Of a stretch of DNA of 64,000 nt, positions 42,136-50,991 are shown piece by piece. Where the stretch lies: assembly GCF_014773365.1 (NCBI RefSeq), contig NZ_JACWUN010000002.1, positions 62,001-126,000 of the forward strand, given 5' to 3'. The translations under genes were made by a program, and so were the position numbers. The notes beneath the pieces were generated by a model. That model was not told the DNA's origin, made no database searches, and saw nothing but the letters and a program-made list of their open reading frames with translations. The stretch is from Pelovirga terrestris (GTDB lineage Bacteria > Desulfobacterota > Desulfuromonadia > Desulfuromonadales > Geopsychrobacteraceae). Positions within the stretch are counted from its first letter, which is position 1. Each line of letters starts with the position of its first letter.

Positions 42136-43248
42136 TTGGAAAATGCGACGCTCATCACGCTGATTTCTTTAGGGCTGGGTCTTCTTAGTGGTGTTGTTTT
42201 GCATCGCTCTGATTTTTGCCTCGCCGGCGCCATCCGCGATATATTTCTGTTTCGTCAGAGCCCTCTGTTTCCCAGTCTGGTTCTGCTGATCACGTTAAAT
42301 ATGGTTTTTATCGAGATTGCGCGCTTAAGTGGCTTTCTTGACTATCAGTTGCCTTCTTCCCTGTATGGTTTGCCGGCGCTGACGACCCTTCTGGGTGGTA
42401 TCTTATTTGGTGTCGGAATGGTGCTGGCCGGCGGTTGTGTTGTTGGTGTTCTTTATAAATTCGGCGCTGGAAGCGTATCTGCTCTGGTCACTATCCTGGG
42501 AATGATGTTGGGTAGTATCGTTTATGTCGGGTTCCATCCTTACTGGAAATATCTGTCTGATAAAACCCGTTTAAGTGAAGCCGCTACCCTGCCGCAGTTG
42601 TTGGTGGTGAACCAGACTCTGGTTTTGCTGATCACTGTTTTCGTTTTGTCTTTAGTGATTTTGCGGTGGTATAGACAGGGGGTGCTGGTGCGCCCCTCTT
42701 TTGTTCGCGGCTACTTGCAGCCCTGGATTGCCGGTGTGTTGCTGGCCATGATTACCCTTGTCTCTTTTGCTGTGGTCGGTATGCCCCTGGGAATTACCAC
42801 CAGTTATTCAAAGGCGGGGGCTTTTATTGCTCAATTCTTTGCTCCGGTCTGGGTCGCTTCACAGGACTTTCTGCAGGCCCGTGGGTTCAACTACTATTCA
42901 CCACTGGCAGATAGCATGTTACGTGCCGGACCCGGCCCCTACTTTGATGGGTTAGCACTGGTTCAGTTTCCTTTGATTGGTGGTATTATTCTGGGGGCGT
43001 TTATCTCCAGCGTGCAGTTGAAAAAGTTCTCCGTTCATTGGAGGGTGCCGGTCATCCAGCTGTTTTCAGCTTTGATTGGCGGCATCCTGCTGGGGATGGC
43101 GTCGCGCATGAGTCCGGCTTGTAACGTCTGGCATCTGCTGGGTGGGATTCCGCTACTGTCACTCCAAAGTTTGTTGTTTTTCGGGGGCCTTTTTCCGGGG
43201 GCCTGGATCGGAACGCGCTTGTTGACGCGGTTTGTAGTTCGGGCTTAA
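42136..43248 (+). CDS. YeeE/YedE family sulfur-compound transporter
   Basis: The 370-residue membrane protein with about ten helices is related to the TsuA/YeeE thiosulfate transporter. Three cysteines in family positions are present: SDFCLAGAIRD (Cys28), VLAGGCVVG (Cys101) and MSPACNVW (Cys329), matching the three substrate-path cysteines known for TsuA. The start is TTG 42136 after GAAGGT. A TusA-like gene follows 15 bp downstream, the usual partner that accepts the sulfur. Confidence 0.88.
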   Translation: MENATLITLISLGLGLLSGVVLHRSDFCLAGAIRDIFLFRQSPLFPSLVLLITLNMVFIEIARLSGFLDYQLPSSLYGLPALTTLLGGILFGVGMVLAGGCVVGVLYKFGAGSVSALVTILGMMLGSIVYVGFHPYWKYLSDKTRLSEAATLPQLLVVNQTLVLLITVFVLSLVILRWYRQGVLVRPSFVRGYLQPWIAGVLLAMITLVSFAVVGMPLGITTSYSKAGAFIAQFFAPVWVASQDFLQARGFNYYSPLADSMLRAGPGPYFDGLALVQFPLIGGIILGAFISSVQLKKFSVHWRVPVIQLFSALIGGILLGMASRMSPACNVWHLLGGIPLLSLQSLLFFGGLFPGAWIGTRLLTRFVVRA

Positions 43249-43263
43249 AAAAGGAGGTTGTTT

Positions 43264-43539
43264 ATGTCTGCCGATACTCCCTCAACTGTTCTGGTCGATG
43301 TACGCGGTTTTGTCTGTCCGTCGTCTCTGCTGGTTGCCTTGCGGGAGTTGAACAAGTATCGTGAGGCTTTGCGAAAAGATCATTTCATCATTGAGTTGAT
43401 GGTCGATAATCATGATTCAACCAACCGCATCTGTGGTGCAGTAAAAAGTATGGGATACGATTTTGCGGTGACCGACAGGGATAATAGCTATTGCATTGCC
43501 GTTTACCGAGCCCGGACCCTGAAAGACGCTGATTTATGA
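43264..43539 (+). CDS. TusA/YedF-like sulfur carrier protein
   Basis: The 91-residue product starts at ATG 43264, six bases after AAGGAGG. It has the SirA/TusA core VDVRGFVCPSSLLVALREL with the active Cys at residue 18 in a CPSS motif, and MVDNHDSTNRICGAVKSMGY. It would take persulfide sulfur from the YeeE transporter. It overlaps the next, signalling gene by four bases. Confidence 0.85.
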   Translation: MSADTPSTVLVDVRGFVCPSSLLVALRELNKYREALRKDHFIIELMVDNHDSTNRICGAVKSMGYDFAVTDRDNSYCIAVYRARTLKDADL

Positions 43540-46298
43540 AGGTTTCTCCAGAAACAGCTGAATCAGGAGTGGAAAATCTTCCATTCTCTGATCTGCAGCA
43601 GCAATTGCAGGTTGTTAAGCAGCAACTGTCCGGGTTGTCCCAAGAAAAAGAACAATGGCTGCAACGCGAGCAGGATCTCTACCGTTATATTCGCCTTAAA
43701 ACCAACAATATGCTGGAAGTTATCGGTACCTTACCGTTAGCGGCTGAGGAACTTGATGATGATCGCCTGCTATCGATCGATCCGATTGGCATTGTCACCG
43801 ATTCTTTTCATCAGGTCCTCGATAACCTGAAACAGACCAACGCCGAACTATCCCTGGCTAAAGAAGAAATTCAGGCCATCTTTAACGCCTCTGGTGCCGG
43901 GATTATGGTGGTTGATGCGGCTTTGCGCCTGCGGGCCTATAACAACCGGGGGAAAGACCTGTTTTTCCCCTCGGTTGAGGAGGTCGTTGGGGTAAATTTC
44001 AGGGAACTGGTCTGTCATCGTCGCCAGTCTACTGGGGAGTGTCTGTTTGATAAGGTTCTGCAGGATGGTGACGTCGCCGAGGAAAGCGATTTTACCATTG
44101 ATGACCGCTTTTATCATGTTGTTGCTACGCCGATTCATGACCTCGCCGGACAGATTGCCTATATTATTCTGATCTATACCGATATTACCCAGCTTAAACG
44201 GCAGGAGACCGCACTTAAAGAGGCAGAATTACGCCTGCGTGCTATTCTCAATGGGACCCCGGCAGCGATTACCCTGATTGATCCTACAACCCATCGGATT
44301 GTTTTTGCCAACCAGACCCTGGCTGACATGATTGGGGGGCAACTCCAGGAGATTGAAGGGCACATCTGCCACAAATTCATCTGTCCGCGCGAGGAGGGTC
44401 AATGTCCGATTACTGATCTGGGTGAGACGATCGACAAATCTGAACGTAGACTTGTTCGCCTGGACGGCACCATTCTGCCGATTATCAAGACGGTAACAAA
44501 GATTGAACTGGAGGGGCAGATCCTGCTGCTCGAGAGTTTCGTTGATATTTCGGCACTTAAAGATGAGCAACAACGCCGCAAGGAAAGCGAGGAGCGCTAT
44601 CGCACCCTCTATTCAACCATGCGCGAAGGCGTTGCACAGTTTAAGATGCTTTACTCAGCAGATGGTGTTCCCAGTAGTTATGAATTTGTCGACGTGAATC
44701 CGGCCTTTGAAAAGATTTTTTCAGTGGCGGCAAGGCAGGTCGTCGGGCGCTCTGCTGAGGATATCTTTGCCGTAGTTGATGCTGTGCCCTTTGGGTTGGA
44801 ATGTTTTACTCGCGTTGTACGCGAACAGGTGTCCAGTGAGTTTGAATATGAATTCAGTGAACTGAATAAAACCCTCAGAATCTCAGCTGCACCGACTTCG
44901 TCGGGCTGTTTTTCCGCTCTTTTTGAGGATATCACTCAACGTAAAAAGGATGAGGCCCGTATTGCTCACATGGCTTATTTTGATGCCCTGACGGACCTGC
45001 CCAACCGTCTGCTGCTCAAAGATCGTCTGAACCAGATGCTGACCCGGGCGCAGCGCAACAACAAACAACTGGCCCTGTTTTTTCTGGATCTTGATCATTT
45101 TAAACGGGTGAATGATACCTTTGGTCATGATGTTGGTGATCAGCTGTTAAAGATTGTCGCCGACCGATTGAAAAATGCTCTGCGTCATTGTGACTCAGTG
45201 TGCCGACTCGGGGGGGACGAGTTCGTTGTTCTTAGTGACATGATTTCGTGCCAGAATGATGCGGTTAAACTGGCCGAAAAAATTCATGCAACCTTAAAAG
45301 ACCCCCTGGTTCTGAGAAACAAGGAGATTTTTGTTACCACCAGTATCGGTATCGCCATGTATCCCGCCGATGGTGATGACCCAGATACCCTGATTAAAAA
45401 TGCCGATGCCGCTATGTATCAATCCAAGGATGGTGGTCGCGATGAATTTCGTTTTTACTCTTCGAACGCCAATGCTCAGGCTTTGGAGCGGCTGCTTCTG
45501 GCGAACGATCTGCGTAAAGCTCTTGATCATGAGGAGTTTTATCTGGTTTACCAACCGCAAATCGATTTGGATAAAGGCCAGATCATTGGTGTTGAGGCCT
45601 TGCTGCGCTGGAACCACCCGGTGTTGGGACATCTGTCACCGGCTCAGTTTATCCCTCTGGCCGAAGAGACCGGGTTGATTTTACCCATTGGTCGCTGGGT
45701 GCTATTAACCGCCTGCCGCCAAATCAGGGAGCTTCAGCAGCTCAGTGGGGTACGGCTGCGTCTGGCGGTCAACCTGTCTGCCAAACAGTTCCGCGATGTT
45801 GGTCTGGTTTCCTCCATTCGTGAGTTGCTCGCTGATATCGGTCTTGAAACGGACCTGCTCGAACTGGAGATAACCGAAAGTACCTTGATGGATAATATCG
45901 ATAACGCCACCAGAACCCTTCACAGCTTGCGGGAAATGGGGCTGACCTTGGCGATTGATGATTTTGGTACCGGCTACAGTTCCCTTAGTTATCTCCATCA
46001 TTTTCCCCTCCAGCGTTTAAAAGTGGATAAGACCTTCGTCCGGCGCTTGAGTACCCATCCGGAAGATTCAGCCATTACCGAGGCGATTATCGTGATGGCG
46101 CATACCATGGGGATCAAGGTCGTTGCCGAGGGGATAGAAAACAAGCAGGAACTTGAGTTTCTTGTCTCAAAAAACTGTGATGAAGCACAGGGTTTCTATT
46201 TCAGCCGCCCCCTGACAATGTCACAACTGACGGAAAAAATTAAAGACAACGAATCGGTCCAAGCGTTTTGTTTTTTTGCCGCCGGTGATCAACCTTAG
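43536..46298 (+). CDS. PAS-GGDEF-EAL cyclic-di-GMP signalling protein
   Basis: The 920-residue product has an N-terminal coiled coil (residues 15-60), three PAS-type sensor domains (about 112-225, 232-345, 355-470), GGDEF (about 480-635, motif RLGGDEFVVLS intact) and EAL (about 650-905, motifs GVEALLRWNHP, LEITEST and AIDDFGTGYSSLSYL intact). Both synthesis and hydrolysis of c-di-GMP are possible. No membrane segments, so it senses in the cytoplasm. Translational coupling to the TusA-like gene suggests the signal relates to sulfur supply; inference. Confidence 0.92.
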   Translation: MKVSPETAESGVENLPFSDLQQQLQVVKQQLSGLSQEKEQWLQREQDLYRYIRLKTNNMLEVIGTLPLAAEELDDDRLLSIDPIGIVTDSFHQVLDNLKQTNAELSLAKEEIQAIFNASGAGIMVVDAALRLRAYNNRGKDLFFPSVEEVVGVNFRELVCHRRQSTGECLFDKVLQDGDVAEESDFTIDDRFYHVVATPIHDLAGQIAYIILIYTDITQLKRQETALKEAELRLRAILNGTPAAITLIDPTTHRIVFANQTLADMIGGQLQEIEGHICHKFICPREEGQCPITDLGETIDKSERRLVRLDGTILPIIKTVTKIELEGQILLLESFVDISALKDEQQRRKESEERYRTLYSTMREGVAQFKMLYSADGVPSSYEFVDVNPAFEKIFSVAARQVVGRSAEDIFAVVDAVPFGLECFTRVVREQVSSEFEYEFSELNKTLRISAAPTSSGCFSALFEDITQRKKDEARIAHMAYFDALTDLPNRLLLKDRLNQMLTRAQRNNKQLALFFLDLDHFKRVNDTFGHDVGDQLLKIVADRLKNALRHCDSVCRLGGDEFVVLSDMISCQNDAVKLAEKIHATLKDPLVLRNKEIFVTTSIGIAMYPADGDDPDTLIKNADAAMYQSKDGGRDEFRFYSSNANAQALERLLLANDLRKALDHEEFYLVYQPQIDLDKGQIIGVEALLRWNHPVLGHLSPAQFIPLAEETGLILPIGRWVLLTACRQIRELQQLSGVRLRLAVNLSAKQFRDVGLVSSIRELLADIGLETDLLELEITESTLMDNIDNATRTLHSLREMGLTLAIDDFGTGYSSLSYLHHFPLQRLKVDKTFVRRLSTHPEDSAITEAIIVMAHTMGIKVVAEGIENKQELEFLVSKNCDEAQGFYFSRPLTMSQLTEKIKDNESVQAFCFFAAGDQP

Positions 46299-46456
46299 AT
46301 ATCAAGGTCACTGCTCCGGTATGATTCTCCCTCAGCCCCAAAGCCTTTTGCCAAAACTTGCCTTCCCGCTGAAATTCCGCTAAAAATTTCCTTTGTTCCT
46401 TTTTTTTATAAAAATTAAGATGTAACAATCTTTTGCCCTGGATGGATTGAACCTTT

Positions 46457-48151
46457 ATGAAATTACCTGTTAACGAGTTTGCTTTTTTTCTGCGCGGTCA
46501 AGCGCGAAAAAATCTCAAACTGCTTGTTCTTTACTGTTTTTTTCTGTTTTTAATGGTGATGACCTACGCCGCGCTGTTCACGGTGTTGATGGAGTCTCTC
46601 GAGGGACGCCACTATTCCTTTTTTACCGGGGTCTATTGGACCATTATCACCATGAGTACTTTGGGGTATGGCGACTATGTATTTAGTACCGATCCCGGTC
46701 ACATCTTTTCTGCTCTGGTCACCCTTTCCGGGGTGGTTTTTATGTTGATTCTGTTGCCGTTCGGCATGGTCAGTCTGTTTCTCGCCCCCTGGATTGAACA
46801 ACGCCTGCGCTATCGCCCCAAAACCCAATTACATACTGATTACAGCGATCATGTGATTATTTTTGGTTATGACAGTATTACCCGTGCCTTGACCCGTAAA
46901 CTGATTTCGCACCATACCCCTTATGTGATCGTCACCTCGGATCAGGATGAAGCAATCCAGCTCGAAGAGGAGGGGCTGCATGTTGTTTTTGGTCGTCCCA
47001 CCAATGTGACCTTTTTAAAAAACATTCAGGTCGCCAACGCTCGCCACGTGGTTGCCAATCTGAGCGATCCACTGAATACCAACATCTGCCTGACGATTCG
47101 TTCCTTTTGCGATACACCGATTGCTACCATGGTAGATGAACCGGAACGTACCGATTTATTGCGGCTGGCCGGCGCCAACCGGGCCATTCCCCTCAAGCGG
47201 ATACTCGGAAGCTATCTCGCGTCGCGCGCTACCACCCTGGGGGCGATGGCCCATATCCTTGACGCATTTGGCAAGCTGTTGATTGCTGAAATGCCGGTTA
47301 AATCGACCCCCTTTGTTGGCCAGACTCTGGCCGAAGCAAAAATTCGTCAGCAGACCGGACTGGCGGTCATCGGTTTGTGGGAGCGGGGCACCTTTACCAT
47401 CCCCGAAGCCGGCAGCGTTCTCTCCCCGCTGGCGCTGATGGTTTTGGCCGGAACCCGTGAGCAACTCCATGCCCTTGAAGAAATTACCGACGAAAAGGAC
47501 AAGACGGATCTGGTGATGGTGCTCGGCCACGGACGCATCGGCTGCAGTGCTGCCAGGTATCTGGAACGGCGCTCTATCCCTTTTGTCATTATCGATCGCA
47601 CCAATAACCTCGAATGCATGGACCATATTACCGTTATCGGCGATGCAACCAGCCGCCATCTGTTAATGGAATCGGGGATTGAGGATGCCAAAGGTCTGAT
47701 TGTGACGACCAACGATGACAGCACCAACATTTTTCTGACCCTTGCCAGTCGCCGTCAACGTCCCCATATGCGCATTGTTGCACGCTCCAATCAGGAAGAA
47801 AATGTTGATCAACTCTACGCTGCCGGTGCTGATTTTGTTATATCCAATGCATCAGTCGGAGCCAATATCCTTAATAATGTCCTCGAAGGCAAGGAAACCA
47901 TTTTCCTTACTGAGGGGATTGATGTCTTTCGCGCGCCCCTGCCGTCAACGCTGGTGGGTTTGAGTATCGCCGAATCCCAGATTCGTCCCAAAACCGGTTG
48001 TTCCATTGTCGCACTGGAGTTGCCGGAATCCATTGATCCGATTGTCTCTCCGCCCCCGGAAACGATATTGGTAGAGGGAATGGGATTAATCTTGATCGGC
48101 AGCCCGGAAGAGGAAGAAAACTTTGGTCATAAATTCAGGAAAAATTCCTGA
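46457..48151 (+). CDS. Potassium channel with two RCK (TrkA-N) domains
   Basis: The 564-residue protein has two membrane segments (about 22-45 and 78-105) around a pore helix and K+ selectivity filter TLGYGD (about residue 72), then two RCK modules: HVIIFGYDSITRALTRKL (about 130) with TrkA-C, and VMVLGHGRIGCSAARYL (about 355) with a second TrkA-C. Tandem RCKs in one chain resemble the GsuK-type channel of Geobacter. It is a single gene; a hairpin covers its stop codon. Confidence 0.9.
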   Translation: MKLPVNEFAFFLRGQARKNLKLLVLYCFFLFLMVMTYAALFTVLMESLEGRHYSFFTGVYWTIITMSTLGYGDYVFSTDPGHIFSALVTLSGVVFMLILLPFGMVSLFLAPWIEQRLRYRPKTQLHTDYSDHVIIFGYDSITRALTRKLISHHTPYVIVTSDQDEAIQLEEEGLHVVFGRPTNVTFLKNIQVANARHVVANLSDPLNTNICLTIRSFCDTPIATMVDEPERTDLLRLAGANRAIPLKRILGSYLASRATTLGAMAHILDAFGKLLIAEMPVKSTPFVGQTLAEAKIRQQTGLAVIGLWERGTFTIPEAGSVLSPLALMVLAGTREQLHALEEITDEKDKTDLVMVLGHGRIGCSAARYLERRSIPFVIIDRTNNLECMDHITVIGDATSRHLLMESGIEDAKGLIVTTNDDSTNIFLTLASRRQRPHMRIVARSNQEENVDQLYAAGADFVISNASVGANILNNVLEGKETIFLTEGIDVFRAPLPSTLVGLSIAESQIRPKTGCSIVALELPESIDPIVSPPPETILVEGMGLILIGSPEEEENFGHKFRKNS

Positions 48152-48152
48152 A
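48134..48152 (+). terminator. Hairpin over the stop of the K+ channel gene
   Basis: TTCAGGAA (48134-48141), loop AAA, TTCCTGAA (48145-48152). The stem is perfect but there is no long T-run; weak terminator or mRNA end stabiliser. Confidence 0.5.
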
Positions 48153-48226
48153 AATGTTGTCTTCTCTCGGTTTTGTCCCGATTAGTGTTATAATTGCACG
48201 CGAACTTATTTTTATAAGGAGTCTGT

Positions 48227-48421
48227 ATGACAGGAGTTGATGAGCACGAATGTAAAGATCCCGGTTCACATTGGATGCATATTTGCCAACTGCGCCGCGA
48301 GGGCCGTCACGAGGATGCCAATGCTCTGATGGCAAATCCTGGACAGACCTGCCTTAATTGTAATGCGGTGGCTCGTTACGCCAAAAATCTTTGTAACCCA
48401 AGTTCATTCTCACGCGTTTAG
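48227..48421 (+). CDS. Small Cys-containing hypothetical protein
   Basis: The 64-residue product starts after ATAAGGAG at good spacing and a TATAAT box at 48189-48194. It has CKD, ICQLRREGRHEDANALMANPGQTCLNCNA and NLCNP, so the CxxC plus outlying Cys/His could bind zinc. Similar small proteins occur in related bacteria. Function unknown. Confidence 0.65.
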   Translation: MTGVDEHECKDPGSHWMHICQLRREGRHEDANALMANPGQTCLNCNAVARYAKNLCNPSSFSRV

Positions 48422-48495
48422 AGACCTGCTCGTTCATTTTCTGATGATCAGATAGAACGTAGTATGTTTCTGGTGGTTTTTTTTCGGAGGGATTC

Positions 48496-49374
48496 ATGAA
48501 GATGTTGGTTAAATTGATTGGGCTGGTGCTGGTTCTGTTCTTGGTTGCCGGGGCAGCAGTCGTGTATTTCGGCGATACCCTGGTGCAAAAGGGGATCGAG
48601 AAGGGTGGAGAGACTGCCCTTGGGGTTCCTACCCGGGTTGGCAACGTCGACCTATCCCTGACTGGAGGGGAAGCGACGATGAACCAACTGACAATTGCCA
48701 ATCCTCCCGGATTTACAGCGCAACAGTTCCTTGTGCTTGGTCAGGCCAATATGGCGGTATCACTGAACTCCCTGCTGAGCGATACGGTGACGATCCCACG
48801 GATTGCAATCAGTGGCATACGCGTTAATCTCGAACAAAAGGGGGAAAGGAATAACGTCAAACCGTTACTGGAGAGAGCACGCAGTCTGGCCGGGGAGGGT
48901 AGCAAAACAACGGATGTCCCGGCATCGGCGAGCAAAGAAGGCGGCAAAAAGTTCATTGTTACCCACTTTTCTCTTGATGATGTTCAGGTCAATGCCAATC
49001 TCGAGGCCTTTGGCCAGAATTCGTCATTAAATCTGGTTTTGCCGAAAATTGAACTGCGTAACCTGGGGGATGAGCAGGGTGGACTGACCATGCCGGAACT
49101 GATAGAAAAAGTGGTACAGGTGATTCTGGAGAGCGCCCAAAAAAGTTCAGGGCAGTTGTCCCCCGCTCTGGCACGTTTGCTTTCAGGGGAACTTAGTGAT
49201 CTGCAGTCGCTGCAATCAGGGGTGATCGATCGCGCACGCCGGCAGGTTGACAGTTTGACCGGTGATCTTGAAGAGAGGCTACAGCTCAATGTTCCCGAAG
49301 AAGATAAAAAAATGATCGAGGAACGGGCGGGAAATCTGATCAAGGGGCTCAGTGACCGTTTGGGCGGCAATTGA
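48496..49374 (+). CDS. AsmA-like membrane-anchored protein
   Basis: The 292-residue protein has an N-terminal membrane anchor (residues 5-27) and an exported beta-rich region typical of AsmA/DUF748-like proteins: LGVPTRVGNVDLSLTGGEATMNQLTIANPPGF, NSLLSDTVTIPRIAISGIRVNLEQKG. The C-terminal 80 residues are helical. Larger AsmA proteins shuttle lipids between membranes; this short one is of unknown role. A single gene with GGAGG upstream. Confidence 0.7.
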   Translation: MKMLVKLIGLVLVLFLVAGAAVVYFGDTLVQKGIEKGGETALGVPTRVGNVDLSLTGGEATMNQLTIANPPGFTAQQFLVLGQANMAVSLNSLLSDTVTIPRIAISGIRVNLEQKGERNNVKPLLERARSLAGEGSKTTDVPASASKEGGKKFIVTHFSLDDVQVNANLEAFGQNSSLNLVLPKIELRNLGDEQGGLTMPELIEKVVQVILESAQKSSGQLSPALARLLSGELSDLQSLQSGVIDRARRQVDSLTGDLEERLQLNVPEEDKKMIEERAGNLIKGLSDRLGGN

Positions 49375-49487
49375 GATAGGTGGTAGTGTTGGTCTGAATC
49401 TGGTAGCTTTCCCGATATGTTCAGGAAAGTTACGTAACGCCTGAGATGGTGATGCGTTATTCATTATTTATTACAAGGAGACGTAAA

Positions 49488-50033
49488 ATGAAAAAGTTCA
49501 TCGTTCTGGTTTTTATCGCTTTATTTATGGTTGCCTGCAGCAACGACTCTACCGAGACAACGCAGTCCCCTGCACCGGCATCAAAACCTGCTGAAGATAC
49601 AATACAGCGGGCAACAGATACGGTTCAAAAAACTGCTGATCAGGTGGTGGAAAAGGGTCAGGAACTCAAAGATGAGGCGGTACAGTATGTAGGCAAGGCA
49701 TCTGAAACTGTTGCTGCCAAGTCCGAAGAACTTCAGGCCGGTGCGGAAAAACTTGCACAGCAGGGTAGTGATCGCTTGGCCGCTTTGGTCCCTACTGCAG
49801 CAACCTTCGATAAGGGACGTTCAATTTATCAGCAAAGCTGCCGCAGTTGTCATGATTCCGGCATTATGGGGGCCCCCAAGATCGGGCACGAACGCTACAG
49901 TGCGGACATCGAAAGATTGGTTGCGAACAGCATCAAAGGGATAGGTCGCATGCCGGCACGTGGCGGCAATCGAAATTTAAGCGATGAGGATGTGCGCGCT
50001 GCCGTTTTGTATATGGTTGAAGAGAGCAAATAA
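49488..50033 (+). CDS. Lipoprotein c-type cytochrome (c5-like)
   Basis: The 181-residue protein has a lipoprotein signal (KFIVLVFIALFMVAC), an Ala/Gln/Glu-rich coiled region (about 25-105: repeats like EKGQELKDEA, KSEELQAGAEKLA) and a single class I cytochrome c domain with CRSCH (about residue 121) and distal MPARGGN. It is a periplasmic electron carrier on a long tether. AAGGAG precedes ATG 49488. A terminator follows. Confidence 0.88.
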   Translation: MKKFIVLVFIALFMVACSNDSTETTQSPAPASKPAEDTIQRATDTVQKTADQVVEKGQELKDEAVQYVGKASETVAAKSEELQAGAEKLAQQGSDRLAALVPTAATFDKGRSIYQQSCRSCHDSGIMGAPKIGHERYSADIERLVANSIKGIGRMPARGGNRNLSDEDVRAAVLYMVEESK

Positions 50034-50079
50034 CCTGCGATAAATAAACCCAATGTTCACAAGGTTGGTTCACTGTGGG

Positions 50080-50117
50080 AACCCAAGCTCTTCTGTTTTT
50101 ATTGAGGGGCTTGGGTT
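50080..50117 (+). terminator. Terminator after the cytochrome gene
   Basis: AACCCAAGC (50080-50088) pairs with GCTTGGGTT (50109-50117), followed by TTTATT. It isolates the following selenoprotein gene. Confidence 0.7.
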
Positions 50118-50142
50118 TTTATTGCATCTAAAGGAGGTGCAG

Positions 50143-50397
50143 ATGACTATCCGCAAGAAGTTTTTTGATTTTGACTATCCGGAAGTTCTTGATATGAAAA
50201 CCCGTGAGTTGATTCGCGTCGCCTGTGCTATCGCGGTGCAATGTCCTGACTGACTCAAAAAACACTTCGCGGTCGCGAAGGAGCATGGAGCCAGTGAGGA
50301 TGAACTGCTGGAAAGTATGGCTTATGGTATGATGGCCCCGGGTGGCAAGGCGAAAAATTTTGCCAAGTCGATGTTGGAAGAGCTGGATCTGAAATAA
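50143..50397 (+). CDS. Selenoprotein of the AhpD/carboxymuconolactone decarboxylase fold (in-frame UGA)
   Basis: Reading from ATG 50143 (AAGGAGG six bases upstream) the frame meets TGA at 50251-50253 and then stays open to TAA at 50395-50397. The whole 84-residue product is one CMD/AhpD domain: MKTRELIRVACAIAVQ, then Cys34-Pro-Asp-(UGA, residue 37), LKKHFAVAKEHGASEDELLESMAYGMMAPGG. The family active site is CxxC, so UGA stands where the second Cys should be, giving CxxU. A SECIS-like hairpin lies 11 bases after the UGA. AhpD-like CxxU selenoproteins are known in this group. Role: thiol peroxidase-type redox, probable. An ordinary annotation would show only a 36-residue ORF or a pseudogene. 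Confidence 0.88.
50265..50280 (+). promoter_or_regulatory. Bacterial SECIS-like hairpin after the in-frame UGA
   Basis: CTTCGC (50265-50270), loop GGTC (50271-50274), GCGAAG (50275-50280). The stem starts 11 bases after the UGA, and the loop carries the GU that bacterial SelB recognises in apical loops such as the GGUC of E. coli fdhF. Position, size and loop all fit selenocysteine insertion. Confidence 0.75.
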
Positions 50398-50462
50398 ATA
50401 AACGAGCCCGCCCCATGCAGCAGGCTATTACTAGCCTTATGCTTTTGCTTGAAATCTGGAAG

Positions 50463-50960
50463 ATGAACGAACTGCGAAAAAATTATATGACCCCCGGCTG
50501 TGCCGAACGACTGCGTGGGGAGTTAAAACAGCTGCTGTATCAGGAGCGTCCGCAGATGGTGGAAACCGTGGCGTGGGCTGCCTCCAATGGTGATCGCTCG
50601 GAAAACGCAGATTATCATTATGGCAAAAAACGCTTGCGGGAAATCGATCGGCGGATCCGTTTTATCACCGGTCAGCTAGACAGCGCGATCATCGTTGATC
50701 CCCTCGAGCAGGGGAAAAATGCCGGCGATCGGGTGCTTTTTGGAGCAACGGTCACGGTGGAAAATGGCGATGGTGAGCAACGCTGTCTGAGTCTGGTCGG
50801 TGGTGATGAAATGGATGCAAGCCGCGGTCGTATCAGTTGGTTCTCTCCGGTCGGCAAGGCGCTTTTAGGCGCCCGCGAAGGAGATGAAGTAACCGTTCAG
50901 ACCCCTGGCGGGCGGGAAGAGCTTGACATTGTCCGGGTGGAATATTGCCCTCTTGATTAA
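50463..50960 (+). CDS. greB: Transcription elongation factor GreB
   Basis: Rescues backtracked RNA polymerase by stimulating transcript cleavage. The product of about 165 residues (start MNELRKNYMTPG) has the coiled-coil tip acidic motif NGDRSENADYHYGKKRLREIDRRIRF and the C-terminal domain with DRVLFGATVTVE and RISWFSPVGKALLGAREGDEV, which match GreB rather than GreA. A longer frame from 50415 lacks a ribosome binding site. Confidence 0.9.
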   Translation: MNELRKNYMTPGCAERLRGELKQLLYQERPQMVETVAWAASNGDRSENADYHYGKKRLREIDRRIRFITGQLDSAIIVDPLEQGKNAGDRVLFGATVTVENGDGEQRCLSLVGGDEMDASRGRISWFSPVGKALLGAREGDEVTVQTPGGREELDIVRVEYCPLD

Positions 50961-50991
50961 TGCCGAGCAAAAATTATCAGGGAGCAGGATC

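Noticed and set aside
48157-48194. Full promoter for the small Cys protein
   Set aside because: A perfect TATAAT is present at 48189-48194, but no -35 box at acceptable spacing, so it is not listed as a promoter.
50053-50253. 66-residue ORF ending at the TGA at 50253 as a complete gene
   Set aside because: The CMD domain continues in frame beyond the TGA, with a SECIS-like hairpin, so the TGA is read as selenocysteine rather than stop.
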